64,000 nucleotides of DNA. Source: Micrococcales bacterium 72-143. GTDB lineage: Bacteria > Actinomycetota > Actinomycetes > Actinomycetales > Microbacteriaceae. A program made the translations under genes and the position numbers. Below, piece by piece: positions 1-8,872 of the stretch. The stretch is taken from contig MKVM01000001.1 in assembly GCA_001898835.1 (NCBI GenBank), positions 924,466 through 988,465 of the forward strand, given 5' to 3'. Within the stretch, counting starts at the first letter, position 1. Every line of letters begins with the position of its first letter. The notes beneath the pieces are model-generated. The model did not search any database and was not told where the DNA came from. It was given only the letters and a program-made list of their open reading frames with translations.

Positions 1-2
1 TC

Positions 3-1295
3 GGCCGCGCCGCAGGCAAGGAAGTGTGGGCGACGGTGGAGGACTCCATGCTGCTGATCGGACCACCCCGTTCTGGCAAGGGCGCCCACATTGTCATCAA
101 CGCGATCCTCGACTCCCCCGGCCCCGTCGTCACCACCTCCACGCGCCCCGACAACCTCGCCATCACCATGAACGCCCGCGCCGCCCAAGGACCGGTTTAC
201 GTCTTCGACCCGCAGCGACTGGCCGAAGGCATCGCGGCCGGCGCGAAGTGGTCGCCGGTGCGCGGCTGCGAGGACCCCACCACTGCGATGATCCGCGCGG
301 CCGGGCTCGCCGCAGCGACCGGGTTCGGCGGGGTCGAGGCCGGCAACTTCTGGGAAGGCAAAACCCGCGTCGCGATCCAATGCCTGCTGCATGCGGCCGC
401 CCTCGACCACCGCACACCGGCCGACCTCTACCAATGGACGCTGAACCCGGCAGCAGCCCGGGATGCCGCCCGCATCCTCGCCACCAACCCCGACGCCACC
501 CCGGGCTGGGCCGATGCCCTGGACGGGATGCTGCTGTCCGACCCCCGCACCCGCGACTCGATCTGGCACGGAGTGAGCCTGGCCTTCGCGGCCCTCGCCG
601 ACCCGCGCGTGCTCGCCGCGGTCTCTCCAAGGCCGGGTGAGGAGTTCGACCCGGCCCGATTCCTCGCCGAGAACGGCACCCTCTACCTGCTGGCCACCGG
701 CGCCGGCGCAAGTTCCTCGGCCGCTCTCGTCGCCGCCCTCATCGAGGACCTGGTCGAGGTCGCCCGCCGTAAGGCTGCCCGCTCCCCGCGGGCCCGCCTG
801 GACCCGCCGCTGCTGATGGCTCTGGACGAGATCGGCAACCTCGCCCCGCTGCCCTCGCTGCCGACCCTGATGGCCGAGGGCGGCGGCACCGGCATCACCA
901 TGCTCCCGGTCCTGCAGTCCCTGGCGACCGCGCGGGAGAAGTGGGGCGAGCACAACGCCGCCACGATCTGGGATGCCGCGATCGTCAAAATCATCCTCGG
1001 CGGCGGGTCCAACCCCAAGGACCTCCACGACCTCTCCTCCCTCCTCGGTGACCGCGACGAGGAAACCACCTCGACCACGATCGACGGCCACGGCAACCGC
1101 TCCACCCAGACCTCCCTGCGGCGGGTGCCGGTCATGGGCACAGAGGCCATTCGCACTATGCCGCTAGGCACCGGGTTGATCCTGCTGCGCACGAGCCGGC
1201 CGATCATCGCCTCGCTGCGGTTCTGGAAGACTCGCCCCGATGCCACGCAGCTCGAGGCCCAGGAAGCGCGTTTCGCCGAGCACCTCGCTCCCTGA
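3..1295 (+). CDS. TraG/TraD-family conjugative coupling ATPase, 5' partial
   Basis: The reading frame is already open at the window edge, so the N-terminus is missing; the GTG at 24 is only the first start-like codon. A Walker A motif GPPRSGKG sits at the start of the visible part and a Walker B-like segment (LLMALDEIGNL) near base 830, followed by the TraM-recognition region typical of TraG/VirD4 coupling proteins. Such ATPases sit at the membrane and feed DNA into a type IV secretion channel. The next gene follows 75 bp downstream on the same strand. Together with the integrase this marks an integrative conjugative or mobilizable element. The family call is firm; the transfer role is inferred from the family. 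Confidence 0.88.
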   Translation, partial: GRAAGKEVWATVEDSMLLIGPPRSGKGAHIVINAILDSPGPVVTTSTRPDNLAITMNARAAQGPVYVFDPQRLAEGIAAGAKWSPVRGCEDPTTAMIRAAGLAAATGFGGVEAGNFWEGKTRVAIQCLLHAAALDHRTPADLYQWTLNPAAARDAARILATNPDATPGWADALDGMLLSDPRTRDSIWHGVSLAFAALADPRVLAAVSPRPGEEFDPARFLAENGTLYLLATGAGASSSAALVAALIEDLVEVARRKAARSPRARLDPPLLMALDEIGNLAPLPSLPTLMAEGGGTGITMLPVLQSLATAREKWGEHNAATIWDAAIVKIILGGGSNPKDLHDLSSLLGDRDEETTSTTIDGHGNRSTQTSLRRVPVMGTEAIRTMPLGTGLILLRTSRPIIASLRFWKTRPDATQLEAQEARFAEHLAP

Positions 1296-1370
1296 CGACG
1301 GCCGGCCCGCGCACCTCTCCTGCGAGGCGCGGCCACCAGGCGGCGCCGGACTCGAGCGAAGGAACCTGCG

Positions 1371-1919
1371 ATGGTCGACACCCCGGACCCGTCTGCCTTC
1401 ATCGACGGGCTCGAACCGCCTGATCAGGATCTCGACGACGCCCTGGCGGAGCTCCTCGGCGATGCGCCCCGCCCGATCGACTGGTCCACCCTGTCCGCGG
1501 AGGATGCCGAGGCCGAGTGGCTCGAGCTCAATCGGTGGGTGGACTGGCTCCGCCACGAGTACGGGCTGCCCGCGACGATCGTCCCGCCACTCTGGCACCG
1601 CCACCCCGAACTGCTGTGGGAGCTCTCGGCTCTGCATCTGGCCTGGGTCGCCAGCTACGACCCGCAGCAGTCGGCCACCGCGCCGCTGACCTGGCACCGC
1701 GACTTCCACGCCGCACGCGAACGCCTGCGCGACTGGGTCGCCATCGCCGGCACCAAACTCGACCGCGACCGCCCCACCCGGCAAACCGTCTGGCCCGGCG
1801 AAGAAGCCGGCCCCGACACCGAAGAGATCCCGATCGCCAACCGCGACGAGGACTTCATCGCGTTCGTCCGCGCCGATGTGAGAGCCCGAGCCTCCGGACC
1901 GGACGGCGCTGGCGTTTGA
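1371..1919 (+). CDS. DUF4913 domain protein
   Basis: A 182-residue acidic protein. The central segment with WVDWLRHEYGL, the WHRHPELLWELSALHLAW stretch and the LTWHRDFHAARERLRDW stretch matches the DUF4913 pattern known from actinobacterial conjugative elements. The function is unknown. The ATG at 1371 has AAGGA at a good distance upstream. It lies between the TraG-like gene and a charged helical protein, all on one strand, so it is probably in the transfer operon. No membrane segment or catalytic motif is visible. Confidence 0.75.
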   Translation: MVDTPDPSAFIDGLEPPDQDLDDALAELLGDAPRPIDWSTLSAEDAEAEWLELNRWVDWLRHEYGLPATIVPPLWHRHPELLWELSALHLAWVASYDPQQSATAPLTWHRDFHAARERLRDWVAIAGTKLDRDRPTRQTVWPGEEAGPDTEEIPIANRDEDFIAFVRADVRARASGPDGAGV

Positions 1920-1929
1920 CCGCGCGCCG

Positions 1930-2919
1930 GTGGCGGCGATCGTGGAGGATCCGCAAGAACCGCACGACTCGAGCGAGGCGGAACGGAAGCTACGCCGCCA
2001 GCAGTCCCGTGACCGATACCGGCGGGCGGATCCCGAGAGGGCGCGGTCACAGCACCTGGAGTCTCAGCGGCGCAGTCGGGAGCGGCTGAGAGCGCAAGCC
2101 GCCCGCCGCGACCGCGATCGTGGCCGAGTGCGGGCATGGACCGAAGCGAACCCCGACCGGGCGCACGCTCGCAGGGAAGCGTGGAATGAGCAGAACCCGG
2201 ATCGGCTCCGCGAGCTCAAACGCAACTACTACCACCGTCACCAACAGGACCGGCAGCACGCGCACCGCGATCAGAACCAGCGCCGACGCCGGGACCCCGA
2301 ACAGCGGGCGAAGGAACAGCAGTATCGGAACGAGCATCGTGACGACCGCAATGCGAAGCAGAAGGCTCGGCGGTCTGACCCCGAGGCGCGCGAGAAGTAC
2401 AACCGAGAGCAGAATGAGCGTCGACGTCGTGAGCGCCGCCACCGCAAACTCGGGCTCCCGCCACGGCCGATGCACCGCTCGACGATCAACGAGCGCGCCC
2501 AGAACACTGCGGCCGCCGCCGCGTTCTTCACCCGCCGACGGGGAACCCCGGAGCTGCGTCTCCTTCGGGACGAGCGCGCCGAGGTTCACGCAGAAGCTCT
2601 GACCGTCTCCGAGGAACGTAGACGGGCAGAACTGGCCGCGCAGATCCAGGCAGACACGCGGCGGCCCGCCCGGATCCGAGCGCTACTGGACAAGTATCTG
2701 GCGACGCCGGCCGGTGCGCGGATTCGCGAGGAGGTCCGCATGGACTCGATCGCCCGGCAGCGACGCGGTGCCGGTGCCTACCCCGATCTCGAGAAGGAGG
2801 CCCTGCGTCGAGCTGCTGCGATCCTCATCGCTCGACGTGCTGCTGGCCAGTCCGCTCGGTCGCCCGTGGAGCGGCAGGCGCTCGGGTCGCCGTCAGCAGG
2901 GAGGGCTGTCGGGTTCTGA
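1930..2919 (+). CDS. highly charged helical protein of the mobile element
   Basis: Not recognised as a named family. It has 329 residues, very rich in Arg, Glu, Asp, Gln and His. Imperfect repeats built on NPDR/DPE(Q/A)R, such as ANPDRAHARREAW, NEQNPDRLRELKRN and SDPEAREKYNREQ, fill residues 25-170 and predict a long helix or coiled coil. A second helical part covers residues 210-310. The GTG start lies 10 bp after the DUF4913 stop, so the two are probably cotranscribed. A nucleic-acid or scaffold role is possible from the charge, but nothing in the sequence proves it. Confidence 0.7.
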   Translation: MAAIVEDPQEPHDSSEAERKLRRQQSRDRYRRADPERARSQHLESQRRSRERLRAQAARRDRDRGRVRAWTEANPDRAHARREAWNEQNPDRLRELKRNYYHRHQQDRQHAHRDQNQRRRRDPEQRAKEQQYRNEHRDDRNAKQKARRSDPEAREKYNREQNERRRRERRHRKLGLPPRPMHRSTINERAQNTAAAAAFFTRRRGTPELRLLRDERAEVHAEALTVSEERRRAELAAQIQADTRRPARIRALLDKYLATPAGARIREEVRMDSIARQRRGAGAYPDLEKEALRRAAAILIARRAAGQSARSPVERQALGSPSAGRAVGF

Positions 2920-2945
2920 CCTTCGGCATCCGTGTGCATCCGTGA

Positions 2946-4124
2946 CTAGTCCTTGGCGAAGGTCTCCTCGAGCACCTCCGCGGTGGTCTTGTCGACCATC
3001 TCCTTGCGCCGGATGTAGTGCTGCAGGGTGATGCGGGGGTCGGTGTGGCCGAGGAGTTCCGAGGCGAGGTCGATGCCGAGTTTGTCATTGATCGCGGTTG
3101 CGGCGGTCCGGCGGAACATGTGCGGGCTGACGCCTTCGATCCCGGCGAGAGCCAGCGCCTTGCGCAGCTGGCGCCGAATGTTGTTTGTGGTCAGCGCCGT
3201 GCCGTTGCGGGAGCAGAACAGCAGCGCCTCCGGGTCGTCGCTTCGGCCGAGCACGACGAGCCTTCCCCGGATGGCCTCGGCGGTGAAGGAGGGCAGAGCG
3301 ACCGTGCGGCGGGACTTCGCCGACTTCGGGTGGTCCTGTCGGATGGAGGTCCCGTCCTTGTCGATGACGATGGTGCCGGCGATCCGCGCCCACGGCGGCG
3401 CGCCGGTCACATCGACGTCGCATCGCCGTAACGCCAGAACTTCGCCGATGCGCCCCGAGGTGCCGAGCATCACCTCCACGATCTGCCCGAGCTGGCCGTC
3501 GGGCCGGGGGCCGGAGGTGGCAAGTCCCTGCTCCCAGTAGGCGATCGCGGCGCGCACCGCGTTGACCTCAACCGGGTTCAGCGCGGTCGGCTCGGCCTGG
3601 GGCCGGCGGATCCGGGAGATGTTGTCCATCGGGTTCCTGGGCAGGATCTCGTGCCGCACCGCCAGGCCTAGTGCCAACCGCAGCACAACCCGGGCCTGCT
3701 TGGCACGGCTGGGGCTCTGGGCGGCGAGCTGCTTGATGAAGAAGTCGCAGCGGGCGACGCCGATCTCCCGCAAGACGAGGTTCTTGAAAGCGGGCATCAC
3801 CAGGGTGGTCATGTTGCGCTCGTAGAGCCGGCGGGTCGAGACGGCCAGCCGGCCCTCGAGGTCGAGGTCGGCGAGCCAGTAGTCGACCAGCTCGCCGAAG
3901 CCGCTGTCGGGAGTCAGGGTGCTGTAGCCGGGCTGGAACAGCGTCCGCTCGGTGAGCTTGGCCTTCAACGCCCGCTCGGCGGCGGTGCGGTTGGAGGCGG
4001 AGGCCTGCACCTGGCGCAGTGTCCCGTCCCAGTCGCGGTATCGGGTGCGGGCCTCGACATGGGTCCCGCGTTCCAAGAAGGCGATCGCGCCGAAGGTGCC
4101 GATCGCGATGCGGGGCTTAGCCAC
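2946..4124 (-). CDS. tyrosine-type site-specific recombinase (integrase)
   Basis: A 392-residue phage/ICE-type integrase. The N-terminal arm- and core-binding regions are followed by a catalytic domain with R225 (TSGRIGE), a lysine at 267 or 270, H335 and R338 (HMFRR), H360 (LLGH) and nucleophile Y370 (QHYI). It cuts and rejoins att sites to insert or excise the element. It is transcribed towards the element interior, 6 bp downstream of the excisionase-like gene. It lies beside the 3' end of tRNA-fMet, a typical target. All catalytic residues are present, so it should be active. Confidence 0.95.
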   Translation of the reverse strand: MAKPRIAIGTFGAIAFLERGTHVEARTRYRDWDGTLRQVQASASNRTAAERALKAKLTERTLFQPGYSTLTPDSGFGELVDYWLADLDLEGRLAVSTRRLYERNMTTLVMPAFKNLVLREIGVARCDFFIKQLAAQSPSRAKQARVVLRLALGLAVRHEILPRNPMDNISRIRRPQAEPTALNPVEVNAVRAAIAYWEQGLATSGPRPDGQLGQIVEVMLGTSGRIGEVLALRRCDVDVTGAPPWARIAGTIVIDKDGTSIRQDHPKSAKSRRTVALPSFTAEAIRGRLVVLGRSDDPEALLFCSRNGTALTTNNIRRQLRKALALAGIEGVSPHMFRRTAATAINDKLGIDLASELLGHTDPRITLQHYIRRKEMVDKTTAEVLEETFAKD

Positions 4125-4130
4125 GGCCGG

Positions 4131-4385
4131 TCACCCCCGCCGCGGGACGACCGGTCCTGGGGGCGGTGATGGCGGCGGGTCCCGCCGGGCCTCCAGCCAC
4201 GCGGCCACATCGCTGACGGCGAACTTGATCCGCCGGCCGAACCGGTAGGCCCTCGGACCCTTGCCGTGCACTCGCCAGTCGTAGACGGTCTGCACCGGTA
4301 CACCGAGGTAGTCGGCGAGTTCGGTCACGCTCAGCAGCGGCTCGAGGGCCGCGTGGCGTGTGAGGGAAGGCTCCGGGGCATCCAT
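4131..4385 (-). CDS. AlpA/MerR-like helix-turn-helix excisionase
   Basis: An 84-residue protein with a winged helix-turn-helix at about residues 17-65: LLSVTELADYLGVPVQTVYD, then a GRRIKF wing and a VAAWLE helix. This is the DNA-binding excisionase type that bends att DNA and helps the integrase excise the element. The C-terminus is a Pro-rich tail. It directly precedes the integrase with a 6-bp gap, so the two are probably one operon. The ATG at 4385 is the first start in a frame matching the family's usual length. Confidence 0.85.
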   Translation of the reverse strand: MDAPEPSLTRHAALEPLLSVTELADYLGVPVQTVYDWRVHGKGPRAYRFGRRIKFAVSDVAAWLEARRDPPPSPPPGPVVPRRG

Positions 4386-4529
4386 GCCGCACAGGTGCGA
4401 ACCGGCGCACGAACCCCCGAAAATGCCCGAAATCGGCCGAAGCTGACCGGTTCGAACCGGAGGAGGAGCTGCCTGCAGAAGCCCATTGAGATGGGATTGA
4501 GATGGGGCGGTTCAAATCTCACCAACCAA

Positions 4530-4563
4530 AAAGTCCCGGAAACGCTAGCGTTTCCGGGACTTT
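4530..4563 (-). terminator. 34-bp perfect palindrome, terminator of tRNA-fMet
   Basis: Two 17-bp arms meet at the centre of CGGAAACGCTAGCGTTTCCG with no mismatch. Read from the tRNA it ends in a run of five T, as a Rho-independent terminator does. On the other strand it is followed by only three T. It lies 6 bp beyond the tRNA 3' end. It may also be part of the integration site of the neighbouring element; that part is inference. Confidence 0.75.
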
Positions 4564-4568
4564 CTTCG

Positions 4569-4642
4569 TTGCGGGGACAGGATTTGAACCTGCGACCTCT
4601 GGGTTATGAGCCCAGCGAGCTACCGAGCTGCTCCACCCCGCG
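4569..4642 (-). tRNA. initiator tRNA-fMet (anticodon CAT)
   Basis: A full cloverleaf of 74 nt without encoded CCA. The anticodon is CAT in the loop CTCATAA, closed by a stem with three consecutive G-C pairs (GGG/CCC), and position 1 (C) is mismatched with position 72 (A). These two traits are the hallmarks of bacterial initiator tRNA, so this is fMet and not elongator Met. The T-loop is GGTTCAAATC. A TAGGCT hexamer at 4655-4660 could be the -10 element. The 3' end faces the integrase, so it is the probable insertion target of the mobile element. Confidence 0.95.
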
Positions 4643-4693
4643 GCACAAGGTAAGAGCCTAGCACGGATGCGCAGCGCGCACTGACGCGCGGAC

Positions 4694-7582
4694 TCAGCCC
4701 GCGGCCTTGACCGCCGCCTCGACCGCGTCCCGCATCCGCTGGTCCGCCTGCGCGGCCGCGACCAGGTCGCCCGCGGCGTAGGCCTTCGTGCGGTCGTCGA
4801 GCGCCTTCTTGTAGTCGGCGAGCGCCTTCTGCAGCGCGGCGTTGTCGGTCGCGGAACCCGAGCCGGAGCCCTCGTCCGAGCCGCCCGTGCCGCCGCCGGG
4901 CTCCCCGGAGGTGCCGCCGTCGCCTTCGGCATCCGTGTCGCCCGCGGGCGCACCCGAGTCGCCGCCGAAGAGCGCGTCGAGCGCCTGGTCGAGGGTGTCC
5001 TCGAACGCCACCTGGTCGCCGAACGCCACGAGCACCTTGCGCAGCAGCGGGTAATTCGTCTCGCCCGTCGACTTGACGTACACCGGCTGCACGTAGAGCA
5101 GACCGCCCCCGACCGGCAGGGTCAGCAGGTTGCCGAAGTCGACCGTCGTATTGCCTCGCTGCAGAAGCGCGATCTGGTTCGCCACCTCGGTGTCGGTGTT
5201 GAACGAGTTCTGCACCTGGCCGGGCCCCGGCACCGTGTCCTGCTTGGGCAGCGTCAGCAGCGTCAGCTTTCCGTAGTCCTCACCCGCGTCCGCATTGGCC
5301 GCCAGGTAGCCGGTGAGCACGCTCTGCGCGTTGTCGGCGCTCGCCTGTGGAATGTAGGTCGAGTAGATCGAGAACGACGGCGCGGAGGCGCCCGGCACCT
5401 GCATCGTCAGGTAGTACGGCGGCTGCGCCTTCGCGGACGCCGCCGGCTGGGTCGGGTCCGCCGGGGTCGCCCACGCGTCGTCGCCCGAGTAGAAGGTGCC
5501 CGCGTCGTCCACGTGGTAGGTCTGCAGGATCGCACGCTGCACCTTGAAGAGGTCGGCGGGGTACCGCACGTGCGCGGTCAGCTGCTCGCTCATCTCGGAG
5601 GCCGGCTTGAGCGTCGCGGGGAAGACCTTCTGCCAGGTCGTGAGGAGCGGATCCTTGGTGTCCCACGCGTAGAGGGTCACCTTGCCGTCGTAGGCGTCGA
5701 CGGTCGCCTTGACCGAGTTGCGGATGTAGTTGATGTCGTCGAGCGGGTAGTCGGGGCTCGGCGTGTAGGTGTCGGCGATGGTCGACGACAGCTGCTGGAT
5801 GCTCGAGTACGGGTAGTCGGCGGTCGTCGTGTAGCCGTCGACGATCCACACGATTCGACCGTCGATGACGGCCGGGTAGGTGTCCGTGTCGAGCGTGAGG
5901 TACGGCGCGACCTTCTTGACCCGGTCGAGCGGGTTGCGGTCGTAGAGGATCTGCGACTGGTCGGTCACGGCGTCCGAGAGCAGCAGGTCGGCGGACTGGA
6001 ACTTGAGGGCGTAGACGAGCTTCTTGATGACGTTGTCGAGCACGGGGCCGCCGTCGCCGTCGAAGGTCGTGGTCGCGTTGACGTCGCTGTCCTCGCCGCC
6101 GCTCGGGTAGTCGAGCTCGATCGAGGTCGACCCCTTCGGCGCCCCGACGATCGAGTAGGTGGGCGAGTTCTCGCCGAAGTAGACGCGGGGCTGGAAGTCG
6201 CCGAGCGAGCCGGTGGACGGGATACCCGACTCGAGGAACTCCGGCTGCCCGTCGACGGTGCGCTTGTTGCCGTAGGCCGCGACGACACCGAAGCCGTGCG
6301 TGTAGACGAGGGTGTTGTTGTACCAGCTCTTGTTGCTCTGCCCGGCCTGGTTGAGCTCGCGCACCGCGATGACGGTGTCCTGGCTCTGACCGTCGATCTG
6401 GTAGCGGTCGACGTCGAGGTGGTTCGCGAACTGGTAGTACTGCTTGACGCGCTCGAGCTGCTTGAAGGTGTCGCCGACGATCGCGGGGTCGAGGATGCGG
6501 ATGCTCGCCGTGGTCTGCGCGTCCTCCTTGAGCTGGCCCTCGGTGGCCGTCGTGACCGCGTCGTAGGAGACGACGTTGATCCCGTCGAGCCCGTAGGCGG
6601 TGCGTGTCGCGTCGATCGAGCGCTGGATGTACTCCGCCTCCACGCGCTTCGCGTTGGGGTCGACGGTGAGCCGCTGCACGATCGCGGGATAGATAGTGCC
6701 GATGATGAGGCCCGACACGATCAGCAGGGCGGTGCCGATGAGGGGCAGCCGCCAGCGGCCGATCGCGGCGGTCACGATGAACAGCACGGCGACCAGCACG
6801 GCGATGCCGGCGAGGATCGCGCGCCCCGGGATGCCGGCGTTGACATCCGTGTAGGTGGCGCCCGTGACGGTGCCGGAGTCGTTGGTGAGGGTCGCGAACT
6901 GGTCGAGCCAGATGCTCACCGCCTGCAGGGCGAGGTACACGGCCGCGGTGACCGCGATCTGCACGCGGGCGGCGCGCGTCACCCGCACCTCGCGTCCGTT
7001 GATGCGGATGCCGCCGTAGAGGTAGTGCGTGGCGATCGCCGCGATCCCCGAGATGAGGACGATGGCCGACGCGTAGGCGACGAGGCCGCGGTAGAAGGGC
7101 AGCTCGTACACGAAGAACGACACGTCGAGCCCGAACTGCGGGTCCTTCTTGCCGAACTCCGTGCGGTTGAGGAACTGGAGCACCGTCGCCCAGCGCGCCG
7201 CGGTCGAGACGCCCACGAAGAGGCCGAGCAGCACCGGGACGCCGATCATGGCGAGGCGGCGCAGCGGCTCGATCACCTGCTGGTAGCGGTCGAGCTGCGA
7301 GCCGAGCTTCTGGTACAGCGGCCGCGAGCGGAACGCGATGAAGATGCTCACCCACATCGTGAGCGCCATCGCGGCGAAGCCGACGAGGAACATGAGCGCC
7401 ATCGCCCACCACTGCGTCGTGAGCACCGAGAGGTAGCCGAGCTGGTCGAACCACAGCACGTCGGCGTAGAGGGTGGCGAAGGCGAGGAAACCCACCACGA
7501 GCACCGCGAGGATGGCGATGACGATCGCGACGGTGCTCCGTCCCGGGGAACGGACGGCGGAGGTGCTGCTGGCGGATGTCAC
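4694..7582 (-). CDS. UPF0182 family membrane protein
   Basis: About 962 residues. Roughly seven transmembrane segments fill the first third. A large extracytoplasmic domain follows, then an acidic, Gly/Ser-rich low-complexity linker and a short helical tail. It matches UPF0182, a large actinobacterial envelope family of unknown function. GTG at 7582 is chosen because AGGAG sits 7 nt upstream; an ATG at 7639 would add 19 residues but has no good ribosome site. The PDZ/Lon-like protease gene lies 96 bp upstream on the same strand, as with Rv3193c and Rv3194c of M. tuberculosis. Confidence 0.92.
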   Translation of the reverse strand: MTSASSTSAVRSPGRSTVAIVIAILAVLVVGFLAFATLYADVLWFDQLGYLSVLTTQWWAMALMFLVGFAAMALTMWVSIFIAFRSRPLYQKLGSQLDRYQQVIEPLRRLAMIGVPVLLGLFVGVSTAARWATVLQFLNRTEFGKKDPQFGLDVSFFVYELPFYRGLVAYASAIVLISGIAAIATHYLYGGIRINGREVRVTRAARVQIAVTAAVYLALQAVSIWLDQFATLTNDSGTVTGATYTDVNAGIPGRAILAGIAVLVAVLFIVTAAIGRWRLPLIGTALLIVSGLIIGTIYPAIVQRLTVDPNAKRVEAEYIQRSIDATRTAYGLDGINVVSYDAVTTATEGQLKEDAQTTASIRILDPAIVGDTFKQLERVKQYYQFANHLDVDRYQIDGQSQDTVIAVRELNQAGQSNKSWYNNTLVYTHGFGVVAAYGNKRTVDGQPEFLESGIPSTGSLGDFQPRVYFGENSPTYSIVGAPKGSTSIELDYPSGGEDSDVNATTTFDGDGGPVLDNVIKKLVYALKFQSADLLLSDAVTDQSQILYDRNPLDRVKKVAPYLTLDTDTYPAVIDGRIVWIVDGYTTTADYPYSSIQQLSSTIADTYTPSPDYPLDDINYIRNSVKATVDAYDGKVTLYAWDTKDPLLTTWQKVFPATLKPASEMSEQLTAHVRYPADLFKVQRAILQTYHVDDAGTFYSGDDAWATPADPTQPAASAKAQPPYYLTMQVPGASAPSFSIYSTYIPQASADNAQSVLTGYLAANADAGEDYGKLTLLTLPKQDTVPGPGQVQNSFNTDTEVANQIALLQRGNTTVDFGNLLTLPVGGGLLYVQPVYVKSTGETNYPLLRKVLVAFGDQVAFEDTLDQALDALFGGDSGAPAGDTDAEGDGGTSGEPGGGTGGSDEGSGSGSATDNAALQKALADYKKALDDRTKAYAAGDLVAAAQADQRMRDAVEAAVKAAG

Positions 7583-7678
7583 GGGTGCGCTCCTGCGGGT
7601 CAGTCGGGGGCAAGGGGACCCCGGCGGCTCGCGCACCATCCTACGGGCGCCCCGCTGGGGACGCTCTGGGAGCCCGCG

Positions 7679-8776
7679 TCAGCCGCAGCGCGCGAAGGAG
7701 TCGGTCGAGGAGCCCTCGCCGATCGCGGTGACGACGTCGACCGCCTGGGCGAGCTCCGACACGGCGAACACCTCGAGGCCCGCCGGGATGTGGCCGACCA
7801 CCTCACCGCAGTTCGCCTGCGGTGCCAGGAACCACTCGGCACCCGCGGATCGGGCCCCGATCATCTTCTGCCGGATGCCGCCGATCGGCCCGACCGCGCC
7901 CGTGCCGTCGATCGTGCCGGTGCCTGCCACGTGCTGCCCACCGGTGAGCGATCCGGGGGTGAGGGTGTCGTAGATCCCGAGGGCGAACATCATGCCCGCG
8001 CTCGGGCCGCCAACGTTCTGCAGGTTGATCGTGACCTCGAAGGGGAAGGCGTAGCTCACGCCCGGCACGACGCCGATGACGGGGCTCGCATCCGACTCCG
8101 AGCGCGCCACTGTCGTGAGGCTCACGGTGCTCTCCACCCCGTCGCGCCGGATGCCGAGCTCGACCGTCGCGCCGACCCCGGCATCCGCGATGGCCGCGCG
8201 CAGCTCGCCGTCGCTCGCGACCGGCGTGCCGTCCACGCTCAGCAGCTCGTCGCCGACCTCGAGGACCCCGTCCGCGGGGCCGTCGGGCGGCACCTCGTCG
8301 ACGGTGACGGTCGAGGTGAAGGCGACGCCGAGCTCCGTGAGGGCGGCCGCGACCGCCGCCCGCTGCGAGGCGTCCATGTCGCGCGCGCTCTCCTCGTCGG
8401 ACTGCTCTTCGGTCTGGCCTCCGGGGAAGACCGCGTCCACGGGGAGGAGGGCGCGGCTCGGATCGAGCCAGGCGGTCACCACCTCGAACCAGTCGAGCGG
8501 ATGCTCGCGCGAGCCGTCGAGGTAGACGGTCAGCAGATCGAGCCGACCCTCGCTCGGGTAGCTCGGGGCACCGTCCACCTGGATCACCGGCACCGTCTCG
8601 CCGTCGACCTCGGTGTCGCCGAGGGTGTCGTAGACCGGACCGGGTCGCTCGACGACGTAGGGCGCGGGCGAGATGCCCACGAGAGCGGTGCCGAGCAGTG
8701 CCGCGATCAGCAGCCCCTGGCCCACGAGCCCCCGACGCGATGCGCTCTCGCGGGGCGCGGCCGGGTCGAGCGTCAC
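7679..8776 (-). CDS. PDZ domain, Lon-like serine protease (YlbL/Rv3194c type)
   Basis: 365 residues: one membrane anchor at about 17-38, a PDZ domain at about 155-235 and a C-terminal Lon-type S16 protease domain. The catalytic Ser/Lys dyad is visible as S259 in GGPSAGMMF and K304 in GGIRQKMIGA. There is no AAA+ domain, so it is a membrane-anchored, ATP-independent relative with the active site outside. GTG start with GGAGGA 4 nt upstream. It is divergent from the DUF2342 metalloprotease and upstream of UPF0182, a conserved actinobacterial arrangement that suggests a shared envelope role. Confidence 0.92.
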   Translation of the reverse strand: MTLDPAAPRESASRRGLVGQGLLIAALLGTALVGISPAPYVVERPGPVYDTLGDTEVDGETVPVIQVDGAPSYPSEGRLDLLTVYLDGSREHPLDWFEVVTAWLDPSRALLPVDAVFPGGQTEEQSDEESARDMDASQRAAVAAALTELGVAFTSTVTVDEVPPDGPADGVLEVGDELLSVDGTPVASDGELRAAIADAGVGATVELGIRRDGVESTVSLTTVARSESDASPVIGVVPGVSYAFPFEVTINLQNVGGPSAGMMFALGIYDTLTPGSLTGGQHVAGTGTIDGTGAVGPIGGIRQKMIGARSAGAEWFLAPQANCGEVVGHIPAGLEVFAVSELAQAVDVVTAIGEGSSTDSFARCG

Positions 8777-8872
8777 AGGGTCCTCCGTGTTCGCTGCGGG
8801 CGCAGCCGAGACCGGGTCAGCCTAGGGCATTTCCCCGGTGCGCCGGCTGCGAGGCGCACTACCGTTGAATGC

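Noticed and set aside
4500-4523. A second tRNA 3' half on the plus strand (GGTTCAAATC ... ACCA).
   Set aside because: The bases next to the T-loop do not pair into a T-stem and there is no anticodon arm upstream.
1-4568. Prophage.
   Set aside because: No capsid, tail or lysis gene; a TraG-like ATPase and DUF4913 protein point to a conjugative-type element.
5513-8872. Long plus-strand open frame continuous with the DUF2342 gene.
   Set aside because: It is antisense to two well-supported genes (UPF0182 and the Lon-like protease), and its sequence is Arg/Asp/Val-rich noise; homologues of the DUF2342 protein begin at 8873.
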